DNA of 34,389 bases, from NCBI GenBank assembly GCA_945905745.1, contig CAMDQF010000029.1, forward strand, positions 1 to 34,389, read 5' to 3'. The stretch comes from Litorilinea aerophila (lineage in GTDB: Bacteria > Chloroflexota > Anaerolineae > Caldilineales > Caldilineaceae). Under the pieces are notes generated by a model that saw nothing but the letters and a program-made list of their open reading frames with translations, made no database searches and had not been told where the DNA came from. Position 1 is the first letter of the stretch; every line of letters starts with the position of its first letter. The position numbers and the translations under genes were made by a program. Shown piece by piece: positions 23,650 through 31,135 of the stretch.

Positions 23650-25083
23650 ATGGCAACACACAATTACGACTACGACCTTCTCGTTCTCGGCGGTGGGCCG
23701 GGGGGCTATGTGGCGGCGATTCGGGCCAGCCAGTTGGGGCTGAAGACGGCGCTGGTGGAGCGGGAAAACCTGGGCGGCGTCTGCCTGAACTGGGGTTGCA
23801 TCCCCACCAAAGCGCTGATCCACAACGCGGAGGTGCTGGAAACCCTGCATGAAGCCGCCGACTTTGGCTTCAGCTTTAACAACCTGACCGTCGATTTCAG
23901 CAAAGCCGTCTCCCGCAGCCGGGGGATTGTGGATCGCCAGACCAAAGGTGTGGCCTTTCTGATGAAGAAGAACAAAATCGACGTTATCAACGGCCATGGC
24001 GTCTTTGTCAACTCTCACAGCGTGCGGGTGGGTAGCTCGGAATATGCCCAGGTGAAGGAAGAACGCACAGTCAGCGCCGCCAATATCATTTTGGCGACGG
24101 GCGCGCGGGCCGCTTCCCTGCCCGGCGTGGATATCGACGGGGATCGGGTGATCCAATACCGGGACGCGCTGGTGCTGGAGAATCTGCCCAAAAAGCTAGT
24201 CGTCGTCGGCTCCGGCGCGATTGGGATGGAGTTCAGCTACGTCTACCGCACCTATGGCGTGGATGTGACGATTGTAGAAATGCTGGACACTCTCCTGCCC
24301 CTGGAGGATGCGGAGGTCTGCGCCGAGGTGGAGAAGAGTTTTAAGAAGGCAGGGGTGCGCATCCTGACCGGCACACGCACAGAAAAAGTGGAAAAGAGCG
24401 ACGCGGGCGTAACTGTCACCGTCAAGAATGTGAAGAGCGGCGCGACGGAGACGATTGAAGCCGACAAAGTGCTGATGGCCATCGGCATTCGCCCCAACAC
24501 CGACAAACTGGGCCTGCACGCCACTGGCGTGGACACAGACAAGCGGGGCTTTGTGGGGATCGATGAGGTGATGCGCACGAATGTGAAGCACATCTACGCC
24601 ATCGGCGACTGCACAGGCAAACTGGCCCTGGCCCACGTAGCCAGCGCCCAGGGCATTGTGGCCGCGGAGACAATCGCCGGGGTGGAGACGATGCCCATTC
24701 CCGCCGAGCGCTACCGCTTCTTGCCCCGCTGCACCTACTGCCAGCCCCAGGTCGCCAGTATGGGCTTGACCGAGGCACAGGCGCGCGCGGCAGGCCACGA
24801 GATCAAAATAGGCAAATTCCCCTTCCAGCCCAACGGCAAGGCCCAGGCCTTAGGGGCGAAGAGTGGCTTCGTCAAGCTCATCTCGGATGCCAAATACGGC
24901 GAAATCCTCGGCGCGCATATCGTCGGCCCGGACGCCACGGAACTGCTGCCAGAGATCAGCCTGGCCCAGATGTTGGAGATTACCCCAGCAGAGATTGCTC
25001 GCAATGTCCACGCCCACCCGACCCTGGGCGAGGTGCTGATGGAGGCCGCCCATGGGATGGAGGGTCATCCGATTCATATGTAA
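23650..25083 (+). CDS. lpdA: Dihydrolipoyl dehydrogenase (E3)
   Basis: A 477-residue flavoprotein disulfide reductase. FAD motif GGGPGGYVAA (14-23); redox GGVCLNWGC (Cys45, Cys50); NAD motif GSGAIGMEF; FAD motif YAIGDCTG; C-terminal catalytic dyad in HAHPTLGE (His456, Glu461). It reoxidises the dihydrolipoyl arm of E2 with NAD. AGGAGG at 23639-23644 lies 5 nt before ATG 23650. With E2 upstream it forms the E2-E3 half of a 2-oxoacid dehydrogenase cluster. Confidence 0.96.
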   Translation: MATHNYDYDLLVLGGGPGGYVAAIRASQLGLKTALVERENLGGVCLNWGCIPTKALIHNAEVLETLHEAADFGFSFNNLTVDFSKAVSRSRGIVDRQTKGVAFLMKKNKIDVINGHGVFVNSHSVRVGSSEYAQVKEERTVSAANIILATGARAASLPGVDIDGDRVIQYRDALVLENLPKKLVVVGSGAIGMEFSYVYRTYGVDVTIVEMLDTLLPLEDAEVCAEVEKSFKKAGVRILTGTRTEKVEKSDAGVTVTVKNVKSGATETIEADKVLMAIGIRPNTDKLGLHATGVDTDKRGFVGIDEVMRTNVKHIYAIGDCTGKLALAHVASAQGIVAAETIAGVETMPIPAERYRFLPRCTYCQPQVASMGLTEAQARAAGHEIKIGKFPFQPNGKAQALGAKSGFVKLISDAKYGEILGAHIVGPDATELLPEISLAQMLEITPAEIARNVHAHPTLGEVLMEAAHGMEGHPIHM

Positions 25084-25086
25084 TTG

Positions 25087-25172
25087 AGAACGACGGCGGA
25101 CGGCGGACGAACCTACCGGTACTGAATGAGTGCTCGGTGCTCGGTGCGCCGTTCGTCGTTCGTCTTCCGCCA
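25087..25172. repeat. GACGGCG/GACGAAC heptad foldback
   Basis: Left arm GACGGCGGACGGCGGACGAA (about 25092-25111), right arm GTTCGTCGTTCGTCTTCCGC (about 25150-25170), inverted around about 38 nt. The same family is at 28199-28285. Confidence 0.85.
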
Positions 25173-25207
25173 CACACCGTCAAGTTTGTTGCTCACCCAT
25201 TTGAGTG

Positions 25208-25642
25208 ATGCCCGCTATGGAAACGAACTTCCCCTTTGCACTCGACATCACCGTCCGCTTCGCCGAGACGGATCAGATGGGCGTGGTCCATCACGCCAGC
25301 TACATCGTTTGGTTCGAGGCCGGACGGGTGGCGTGGATGGGTGCGGCGGGCCTGCCCTATGCCCAAATTTCCAACGCGGGCTACAACTTCGCGGTCGTTG
25401 ATGTCCAGTGCCGCTACCGGGCTGCTATCCGATTCGGCGACCCGGTGCAGGTGATCACCCGGCTGGTCAGCCTGCGCAGCAGGCAGGTGGAGTTCGCCTA
25501 CGAAGTGGTCAACAGCGAAACCGGCCTGCTCTGCGCCGCAGGCAGCACCAGCCACATCTGCGTGGACAACAGCGGTGCGATGACGCGGATTCCTGAGTGG
25601 GTGGCGGAGGGACTAACCGGAAACGTGAAGCGTGAAGCGTGA
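25208..25642 (+). CDS. Acyl-CoA thioesterase, 4-hydroxybenzoyl-CoA thioesterase/YbgC type
   Basis: A 144-residue single hotdog domain. The active-site segment VRFAETDQMGVVHHASYIVWFEAGR carries the catalytic Asp of the YbgC/FadM family, which hydrolyses acyl-CoA thioesters in the cytosol. The start is ambiguous: GTG 25205, ATG 25208 or ATG 25217, all ahead of the conserved region. The last residues NVKREA and the TGA stop are encoded by a CGTGAAG heptad array (25623-25643), so the C-terminus is repeat-derived. Confidence 0.88.
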   Translation: MPAMETNFPFALDITVRFAETDQMGVVHHASYIVWFEAGRVAWMGAAGLPYAQISNAGYNFAVVDVQCRYRAAIRFGDPVQVITRLVSLRSRQVEFAYEVVNSETGLLCAAGSTSHICVDNSGAMTRIPEWVAEGLTGNVKREA

Positions 25643-25803
25643 GAGGCACGTATTGCGTAGTTCGTATTGCGTAAGTAGTGTTTCCCAATTCCGTTTCTGT
25701 CTCCAGCTTTGATTGGGGCGATAAAGACCATTCGCCCAACGGATATGTTCCCATCGCCGCCTCAAACGTTCTGACCTACGAAATACGCAACACGCAATAC
25801 GTA
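25619..25803. repeat. CGTGAAG heptads followed by a CAATACG foldback element
   Basis: 25623-25643 has three CGTGAAG units and contains the thioesterase stop. The CAATACG element follows: left arm about 25649-25677 (CGTATTGCGTAGTTCGTATT), right arm about 25777-25803 (CGAAATACGCAACACGCAAT), core about 100 nt without similarity to the cores at 6450-6514 or 23497-23604. Confidence 0.8.
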
Positions 25804-25833
25804 CCGCCCGCTATTTCCTTTCTTGACACACCA

Positions 25834-26703
25834 ATGATCGATCTCCAATCCCACGGCTCCGTCACAGCAATCCGTATGGCCCGCACCTTTTTGGGACGTC
25901 CCCTCTATTGGACTGCGGCCTATTGGCTGGACGGGCTGCTGATTGACAGCGGGCCGCCCTGCCTGGCTGATGAACTGGTGCAGATTGTAGAGCAGTTGGG
26001 CGTGGAGCAGATCGTCCTCACCCACGGCCACGAGGACCACACGGGCGGGCTGTACGCGCTCCATCGCCGCTTTCCCCGCGCGTCCATCCGGGCAGCGGAG
26101 ATGACAATCCCCTTCATCACCGAACCCCATCGGCTGGGTCAGCAACCCTACCGACGCTTTCTCTGGGGCGCGCCCAAAGCTGTGGCCCGGGTAGAACCCC
26201 TGGGGCTGGGCGTCCAGGCGGGCAGCTTCGCATTGCGGGTGGTGGAGACGCCGGGCCACAGCCGGGATCACATTGCCTTTTTCGAGCCGAAGCAGCGCTG
26301 GCTCTTCAGCGGGGATGCCTTCATCGGCGGGCGCGAGCGGGCCTGGGCGTCGGAGTGCGAGATGTTTGGGACGATCAGCAGCCTGCGGGGATTGGCGGTG
26401 CTGCATCCGGAACGGCTCTTCCCCGGCAGCGGTCACGTGCGCCGCACGCCTCTGCCCGAAATCCACGGCAAAATCGGCCAGCTTCTCACCCTCTGCCGGG
26501 ACGTGGCCCATCTGGACGCGATCGGAATGCCTGACGAGGAGATCGTCCGCCGGCTGTGCGCTGGTGAGCCACCGATTCGTTTCTGGACGGGCGGCCACTT
26601 TTCGGCGGGGAATCTGATCCGGGCCTGTCGGCGCTACAATGAGGTTTTTGAGCCGGGGGTGGAGTTGGCAAAGGGTGAACAGATTGTGCGGAGTGAGCAG
26701 TAG
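25834..26703 (+). CDS. MBL-fold metallohydrolase
   Basis: A 289-residue metallo-beta-lactamase-fold hydrolase. Zinc ligands: THGHEDH (His64, His66, Asp68, His69), His142 in TPGHSRDH, Asp161 in LFSGDAF; GSGHVR gives the last His. The C-terminal helical part (PDEEIVRRLCAGEPP) resembles the LACTB2/glyoxalase II-like group, so a hydrolytic role on thioesters or nucleic acid is possible; the substrate is unknown. ATG 25834 is chosen because the open frame upstream runs into the CAATACG element. The last codons (RSEQ and stop) lie in the CAGTnnn repeat that follows. Confidence 0.85.
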   Translation: MIDLQSHGSVTAIRMARTFLGRPLYWTAAYWLDGLLIDSGPPCLADELVQIVEQLGVEQIVLTHGHEDHTGGLYALHRRFPRASIRAAEMTIPFITEPHRLGQQPYRRFLWGAPKAVARVEPLGLGVQAGSFALRVVETPGHSRDHIAFFEPKQRWLFSGDAFIGGRERAWASECEMFGTISSLRGLAVLHPERLFPGSGHVRRTPLPEIHGKIGQLLTLCRDVAHLDAIGMPDEEIVRRLCAGEPPIRFWTGGHFSAGNLIRACRRYNEVFEPGVELAKGEQIVRSEQ

Positions 26704-26762
26704 TCAGTGATCGGTGACCAGTGACCAGTGCAGTACTTACTGATAACTGCTCTCTGATAACT
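26691..26762. repeat. CAGTnnn heptad foldback between convergent genes
   Basis: Left arm 26691-26730 (GTGAGCAGTAGTCAGTGATC type), right arm about 26739-26762 (ACTGATAACTGCTCTCTGAT type), inverted. It contains the stop of the MBL gene and ends just before the stop of scpB on the other strand; it may act as a transcription barrier. Confidence 0.8.
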
Positions 26763-26765
26763 AAT

Positions 26766-27602
26766 CTACTCCTCCGCCAGCGCCATAACCGCCCGCAAGG
26801 AATCAGCGTCCATTTCGGGCAGGGCGGGCAACTCCTCCAGATGGGTCAGGCCGAAGTGCTGTAAAAAGAGATCCGTGACGCCGTAGAGGATCGGTCGCCC
26901 CGGTGTCTCAAGACGACCCACCTCCTCCACCAGCCCCTGCTGTTCCAACTTGCGGATCATTCCCGAACAGTCCACCCCGCGCACGGCTTCGATCTGTACA
27001 CGGGTTACCGGCTGGCGGTAGGCGATGATGGCGAGAGTCTCCAGGGCCGGGCCGCTGAGTTTGGTGGTCAGGTCCAGGCTCAAAAAATCCTCCACGGCCT
27101 GGGCAGCGGCGGGGTTTGTCACCAATTGCACCTTGCCGTTGCGCTCCTGCAAGCGGACGCCCCGGTTGTGGCTTTCGTATTCGGCGCGTAACTGGGCCAG
27201 AGCCGCGTTCACTTCGGCCACAGGACGGCGTACAGCCTGGGCCAGCCGGGCTGGCTCCACCGCTTCGTCCGCCACAAAGAGCAGACTTTCCAGCGTGGAA
27301 AGCAGGGGGAGGGTCAACGGCTCTTCTAACAGCGAGGGTGTCAGCCCGTCGGCTGCGGCATCCTCGGCGGGCAATTCCGGCATTGTGTCGGGTAATGTGT
27401 CGGGTGTCGTGTCTGGCAGTGGTTCGGGCAAAGTCACAAAAACTGTCCTGTCATCGGAAGTGGAAACGGAAACGGGAGAGGGCGCCGCAAGGCTGGCCCC
27501 GATCTGGGCGGTCCCAGGAAAAAGCCGGGCGAGCAGCAGGCGCAGAAAGCCGAAGAGCCGCCGGGCTTCTGTCCAGAAGGTTGTGGGTTGGGATGAAGTC
27601 AC
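26766..27602 (-). CDS. scpB: Segregation and condensation protein ScpB with N-terminal extension
   Basis: A 278-residue ScpB. Two winged-helix domains cover about 100-270: LESLLFVADEAVEPARLAQAV, then LETLAIIAYRQPVTRVQIEAVRGVDC and GRPILYGVTDLFLQHFGL, all highly typical. ScpB pairs with ScpA and SMC to form condensin. The first 95 residues or so are extra: a hydrophobic/basic stretch LFGFLRLLLARLF and a threefold PDTxPDTxPDTx from 12-nt tandem repeats. The GTG start lies one base after the TAG of the AmaP-like gene. An internal start (e.g. Met near residue 74) would give an ordinary-length protein. Confidence 0.92.
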   Translation of the reverse strand: MTSSQPTTFWTEARRLFGFLRLLLARLFPGTAQIGASLAAPSPVSVSTSDDRTVFVTLPEPLPDTTPDTLPDTMPELPAEDAAADGLTPSLLEEPLTLPLLSTLESLLFVADEAVEPARLAQAVRRPVAEVNAALAQLRAEYESHNRGVRLQERNGKVQLVTNPAAAQAVEDFLSLDLTTKLSGPALETLAIIAYRQPVTRVQIEAVRGVDCSGMIRKLEQQGLVEEVGRLETPGRPILYGVTDLFLQHFGLTHLEELPALPEMDADSLRAVMALAEE

Positions 27603-27603
27603 G

Positions 27604-28170
27604 CTAGGCCGCCCACTCCTCTGCGAAGGGTGCGTGGCGCATACGCACGTCCAGCTTGCCCATCTTCAGCCCCAACTCCTGCTCGATGATGTCCCTGGTC
27701 ACTTCCACCACCTCGTCGGTCTTCATCGGCACGTCGATGTCCGGAGCCGTCTCAATCTCCAGGCGGATGTCCACCGCGCTACCTCTGGCTCTTACCTCTG
27801 GGACGACGGCAATCACCTCGGCCAGTTGGTCCAGATGCCAGACCAGGCGGCGGGCGATGCTTTGGGTGTCCAGTTCCACCGAGCCGCCTTCGCTGGTATG
27901 CACCCGTACCCCTCGCTGTCGCTTGGGCCAGAGCTCCACCCAGAGGAGCGTACCGAAAAGCAGAAGGGAAGCCAACCCCACCGCAATCTGCCCGATGAGA
28001 AAGTTGGTGGTGCTGGCAGTCTGCCAGCCACCCAACTGCTCGGCCAGGGCGCTCATGCGGGCCGCACCGCTTGTCAGCAGGGGGATAGGCGAAGTGGCCA
28101 GATAGACGAAAGCCGCCAGCAACGCCAGCCACACAATGACCGCGACCAGCCGGTTGAAAAGGTTGAGCAC
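27604..28170 (-). CDS. AmaP/Asp23-related membrane anchor protein
   Basis: A 188-residue protein with two transmembrane segments (about 7-26 and 58-81) followed by a cytoplasmic domain with VHTSEGGSVELDTQSIARRLVWHL and a C-terminal alpha-beta part ending ELGLKMGKLDVRMRH, as in alkaline-shock membrane anchor proteins (AmaP/Asp23-related). In Firmicutes AmaP tethers Asp23 to the membrane; here no Asp23 gene is visible. It abuts scpB (1-nt gap), so the two are co-translated. Confidence 0.7.
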   Translation of the reverse strand: MLNLFNRLVAVIVWLALLAAFVYLATSPIPLLTSGAARMSALAEQLGGWQTASTTNFLIGQIAVGLASLLLFGTLLWVELWPKRQRGVRVHTSEGGSVELDTQSIARRLVWHLDQLAEVIAVVPEVRARGSAVDIRLEIETAPDIDVPMKTDEVVEVTRDIIEQELGLKMGKLDVRMRHAPFAEEWAA

Positions 28171-28198
28171 AACGCCTCCTGCTTCCTACCTGAAATTT

Positions 28199-28285
28199 GA
28201 CGACAGACGATGGACGAAAGACAAACAAATTGTCCCTGAACGGGTTCCCCGTTCGTCTTTCGTTGTCCGTCTTTCGTCCTGCAGA
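28199..28285. repeat. GACGnnn heptad foldback
   Basis: Left arm GACAGACGATGGACGAAAGA (within 28199-28226), right arm GTTCGTCTTTCGTTGTCCGT and following (28251-28285), inverted around about 25 nt. It lies between the YfhO-like and AmaP-like genes and may end or attenuate the upstream transcript. Confidence 0.85.
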
Positions 28286-28309
28286 CGTTCAAACCCGCCG
28301 TTATCAAAA

Positions 28310-31135
28310 TTATACCACAGCCGCCAGACGCCGTCGTGACCAACCCCAGCCAAAAAGCAGCAGCCAGATCAGAATTCCCGCGCTGCTGAGGACGCGCCCC
28401 CAGCGCCAGGTGGGTGGATTGTAGACGAAGGCGACTTCGTGTTTCCCCGCAGGAACGGCCACACCCCGGAAGAGCAGATCCGTCGGGTAGATTTCGACAG
28501 GCGATCCGTCGATCGTCGCCTGCCAACCGGGATAGAAGGCATCCCGCAAGACAAGAAGGGCTGGCGCGTCGCTGGTCGTCGCCACGACGACTCGTTCCGG
28601 TGCATAGCCAGTCAGCTGGGCTGTGCCTGGCGCACTGCCAGTCAATCCCCACCCAGCCACAGTCACCGGGTCCGCTTCCACAACTGCCTCTTCGCCCGCG
28701 CTGGCCTGTAGAAGGGTCAGCGCGACCTCCGGCCCCGCCGCGGCCTGGGCAGAGGTGACCAGTGAGACCCGGCCTACGCCGTCGGTTCGTTCGTAGATTT
28801 TTACATCCCCGCTATGCACCAGACGGAAGTTGCCCCGGTCGCTGGGCAGGAGGGGGACAAATGTGCCGGTGCGTGCGTCGAACAGTGTCATAGCCTGAAT
28901 CGTCACGGTTATTCCCGGCGGAGTGTCTGGGGATAGGGTCAAATGTAGCAAGTTGGGCGTGGTTGGCTGGGCAAAGGGCAGACGGACCAGATATTCCTGT
29001 CGCCCACCCTCCACATCCCGGAAGGCGACCGTCGCGCCGGATGAGTTGGCCAGGGGGCTGTCCAGCCGACTGTCGGCGAAATCCGCGCCCGCGCCCCCGC
29101 CGCCGGAGATGGCAGCCAGGGGAATATTCCCGTCGCCCGTCGCCACTGTCACATTCACCAGCGGCAGGACGCGCCCGGTCAGCTCCGCCGTTGCCCCTTC
29201 TATCTCACCGATTAGGTGGATTTCTGTGGCAGAAAAGGGCTGGTCGGCGGCGACGGTTATCGTGGGCTTTCCCGCCCGGCCCAGGGCCGCGCCGATCTGC
29301 CGGTCGTAGTAGACGCCCTCAAACCAGAGGTCTTCCACTTTGTCGGTGATGACGTAGCGGATGTTCATCCTTTCCAGCAGGCGCGCGGGCGGGATACTTT
29401 TCACCTGTTCGCGCAGGCGGCCATCGGGGATAAGTTGATCCGGCGGGATGAAGAGGGCGAGGAAGCGGTTGTAGCGTTCCAAGGGCAGCACGCCGCCATC
29501 GAAGCCATCCGCGGCGGGGATGCGCCAGAGGAGGGGCAGGTTGGGGGCCAGAATCTCCTGGGCTTTGAGGGCGATGACAAATTCCCGGAAGGCGGCCTCG
29601 TCCAGTTGGGGTGGGTCGCTCTCCCGGAAGATGCGCCGCCAATCGGCCATATCGCCGGGGTCGAAGGTGATGGTGCTCATACTCAGAAAACGGCCCATCG
29701 CGGCCGGGTGCAGGCTGCGCGCCGGGTCGGTGAGCAGGTGGGCCGCGGCCGTGCGCAGGTCATTGACCGCCTGGGGCGCGGTGGGGTGGGCGTGGGGCAG
29801 GGCAAGTGCGGAGAGGAGAAGGTCGGCGGCCAACAGCACCAACAGAACTGCGACCGTTAGGGAGCGGGGAGAGGGGATTGGATATTGGGTATTGGATATT
29901 GGGGAGGGACGCTGGCGGCGCGCAATACTCAATACCCAATACCCAACACCCTCTCCCGCCAAAATTGCCACGCCCAATGTATAGAGCATCATCCAACGGG
30001 CCGGGGTGCGGAAGAGATCGAAGCCGGGGATGAATTGGTAGAGCAGATAGTAGGCCGGGTTCCAGCGGCCCAGGGCCAGAAAGAGGCCCAGCCCCGCAAA
30101 AGCTACGCCCAGCCACCAGAGAGGCGTGCCACGTCCCCGCCAGAGAGCGGTGACAGCCAGCAGCAGCCCCAGCGTTCCCACGGAGGCCACAAATTCGGTG
30201 TAGCCCAGGGTGTCAAAAACGACGCCCAGATCCCGCAGACCGTAGGAGGGCAGGAGCGTCCAGGGCAGGAGCAACGGGCGCAGACTGAAGCTGGTCACCT
30301 CCTGATAGCTCAAGCCGCCGCTGCGCAGGCCCAGACCACTTACTTCCAGGGTGGGCAGCAGCTGGGCCGCGGAGAGGAGTACCCCCAAAAGAGTGCCGAT
30401 GCCATAGACCAGTGCAAAAGAGAAAAGATATTGGGTATTGGGTATTGCGCGCCAGCCACGCCACTGCCCACTACCCAATACCCAATATCCAATACCCACC
30501 ACACCGACGCCAATCAGATTGATGTACGCCGTCTGTGTATGCCCCGCCAGGAGCGAAAAAGCGACGAACAACGCAAAATAGGCAATACGCAATACGTAAT
30601 ACGCAATATAAGATCGGCGACTGCTCACTGATAACTGCTCACTGCTCACTATCCCCGCCCACGCCAGCCAGGGCAGCCAGGCCGCGGCGTTCATCTGGTT
30701 GATGTGGCCGATCATCCCGCCGTAGAAGCCGCTGCCGGCCAGCACCAGCCCGGTGACGACGCCAGCCAGCCAACTGCTGCCCAGCCGTCGCAGCAGGGCA
30801 TAGCCGCCCAGGGCCAGAATCCAGGCATGGAGGGCTGCGCTCCAATAGATTTGTTTGGTCACGGGCAGCCAGCTCAGGGGCCAGTGCAGGGGGTAGAGCG
30901 CCGCGGCCTGGGGGTTCGCCAGAAAGGGCGCGCCCGTAAAGATGTAGGGGTTCCAGAGGGGAATGCGCCCTTCCCGAAAAGCTGCGGCCGCGTAGTCCCG
31001 ATAGGGGTAGAAGTAGTGCAGGATGTCCCCGCTGGCCAGCACCCGGTCGGTGAAGAGCAGGCGGGCAAAGAGCAGCAGCACAAAGGCGGCCAGGAGGAGG
31101 GCGGCGGATGCGTGGGTGCGCTGGCGGGTGGTCAT
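28310..31135 (-). CDS. YfhO-like multi-spanning membrane protein
   Basis: A 941-residue membrane protein of YfhO type: an N-terminal set of about 12 hydrophobic segments with DILHYFYPYRDYAA and GRIPLWNPYIFTG in the first outside loop, a long extracytoplasmic region (RWMMLYT... to about 900) including GVYYDRQ and YAPERVVVAT...LVLRDAFYPGWQATIDG, and a final transmembrane helix. YfhO-like proteins act in cell-surface glycosylation (GT-C fold). ATG 31135 overlaps the stop of the GT39-like gene (ATGA). Three in-frame repeat inserts are seen: about residues 161-188, 212-237 and 392-425. Confidence 0.86.
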   Translation of the reverse strand: MTTRQRTHASAALLLAAFVLLLFARLLFTDRVLASGDILHYFYPYRDYAAAAFREGRIPLWNPYIFTGAPFLANPQAAALYPLHWPLSWLPVTKQIYWSAALHAWILALGGYALLRRLGSSWLAGVVTGLVLAGSGFYGGMIGHINQMNAAAWLPWLAWAGIVSSEQLSVSSRRSYIAYYVLRIAYFALFVAFSLLAGHTQTAYINLIGVGVVGIGYWVLGSGQWRGWRAIPNTQYLFSFALVYGIGTLLGVLLSAAQLLPTLEVSGLGLRSGGLSYQEVTSFSLRPLLLPWTLLPSYGLRDLGVVFDTLGYTEFVASVGTLGLLLAVTALWRGRGTPLWWLGVAFAGLGLFLALGRWNPAYYLLYQFIPGFDLFRTPARWMMLYTLGVAILAGEGVGYWVLSIARRQRPSPISNTQYPIPSPRSLTVAVLLVLLAADLLLSALALPHAHPTAPQAVNDLRTAAAHLLTDPARSLHPAAMGRFLSMSTITFDPGDMADWRRIFRESDPPQLDEAAFREFVIALKAQEILAPNLPLLWRIPAADGFDGGVLPLERYNRFLALFIPPDQLIPDGRLREQVKSIPPARLLERMNIRYVITDKVEDLWFEGVYYDRQIGAALGRAGKPTITVAADQPFSATEIHLIGEIEGATAELTGRVLPLVNVTVATGDGNIPLAAISGGGGAGADFADSRLDSPLANSSGATVAFRDVEGGRQEYLVRLPFAQPTTPNLLHLTLSPDTPPGITVTIQAMTLFDARTGTFVPLLPSDRGNFRLVHSGDVKIYERTDGVGRVSLVTSAQAAAGPEVALTLLQASAGEEAVVEADPVTVAGWGLTGSAPGTAQLTGYAPERVVVATTSDAPALLVLRDAFYPGWQATIDGSPVEIYPTDLLFRGVAVPAGKHEVAFVYNPPTWRWGRVLSSAGILIWLLLFGWGWSRRRLAAVV
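29861..29959. repeat. GGTATTG heptad foldback inside the YfhO-like gene
   Basis: Left arm GATATTGGGTATTGGATATT (about 29880-29903), right arm CAATACTCAATACCCAATAC and following (29922-29950), flanked by an outer GGGGAGAGGGG/CCCTCTCCC pair. It encodes SNTQYPIPSPRS on one arm and GVGYWVLSI on the other. Confidence 0.88.
30427..30499. repeat. GGTATTG heptad foldback inside the YfhO-like gene
   Basis: Left arm 30427-30449, right arm 30470-30499 of CAATACC heptads, spacer about 20 nt. It encodes VGIGYWVLGSGQ and IPNTQYLFSF. Confidence 0.9.
30571..30650. repeat. CAATACG and CAGTnnn heptads inside the YfhO-like gene
   Basis: 30571-30608 is GCAATACG-type units, 30619-30650 is ACTGCTC/ACTGATA units. 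On the coding strand they read SSEQLSVSS then YIAYYVLRIAYFAL, so a soluble repeat is joined to a hydrophobic one. Confidence 0.88.

Noticed and set aside
22191-25083. Complete pyruvate dehydrogenase cluster
   Set aside because: Only E2 and E3 are present; no E1 alpha/beta or AceE-like gene lies in the window, so the oxoacid cannot be named.
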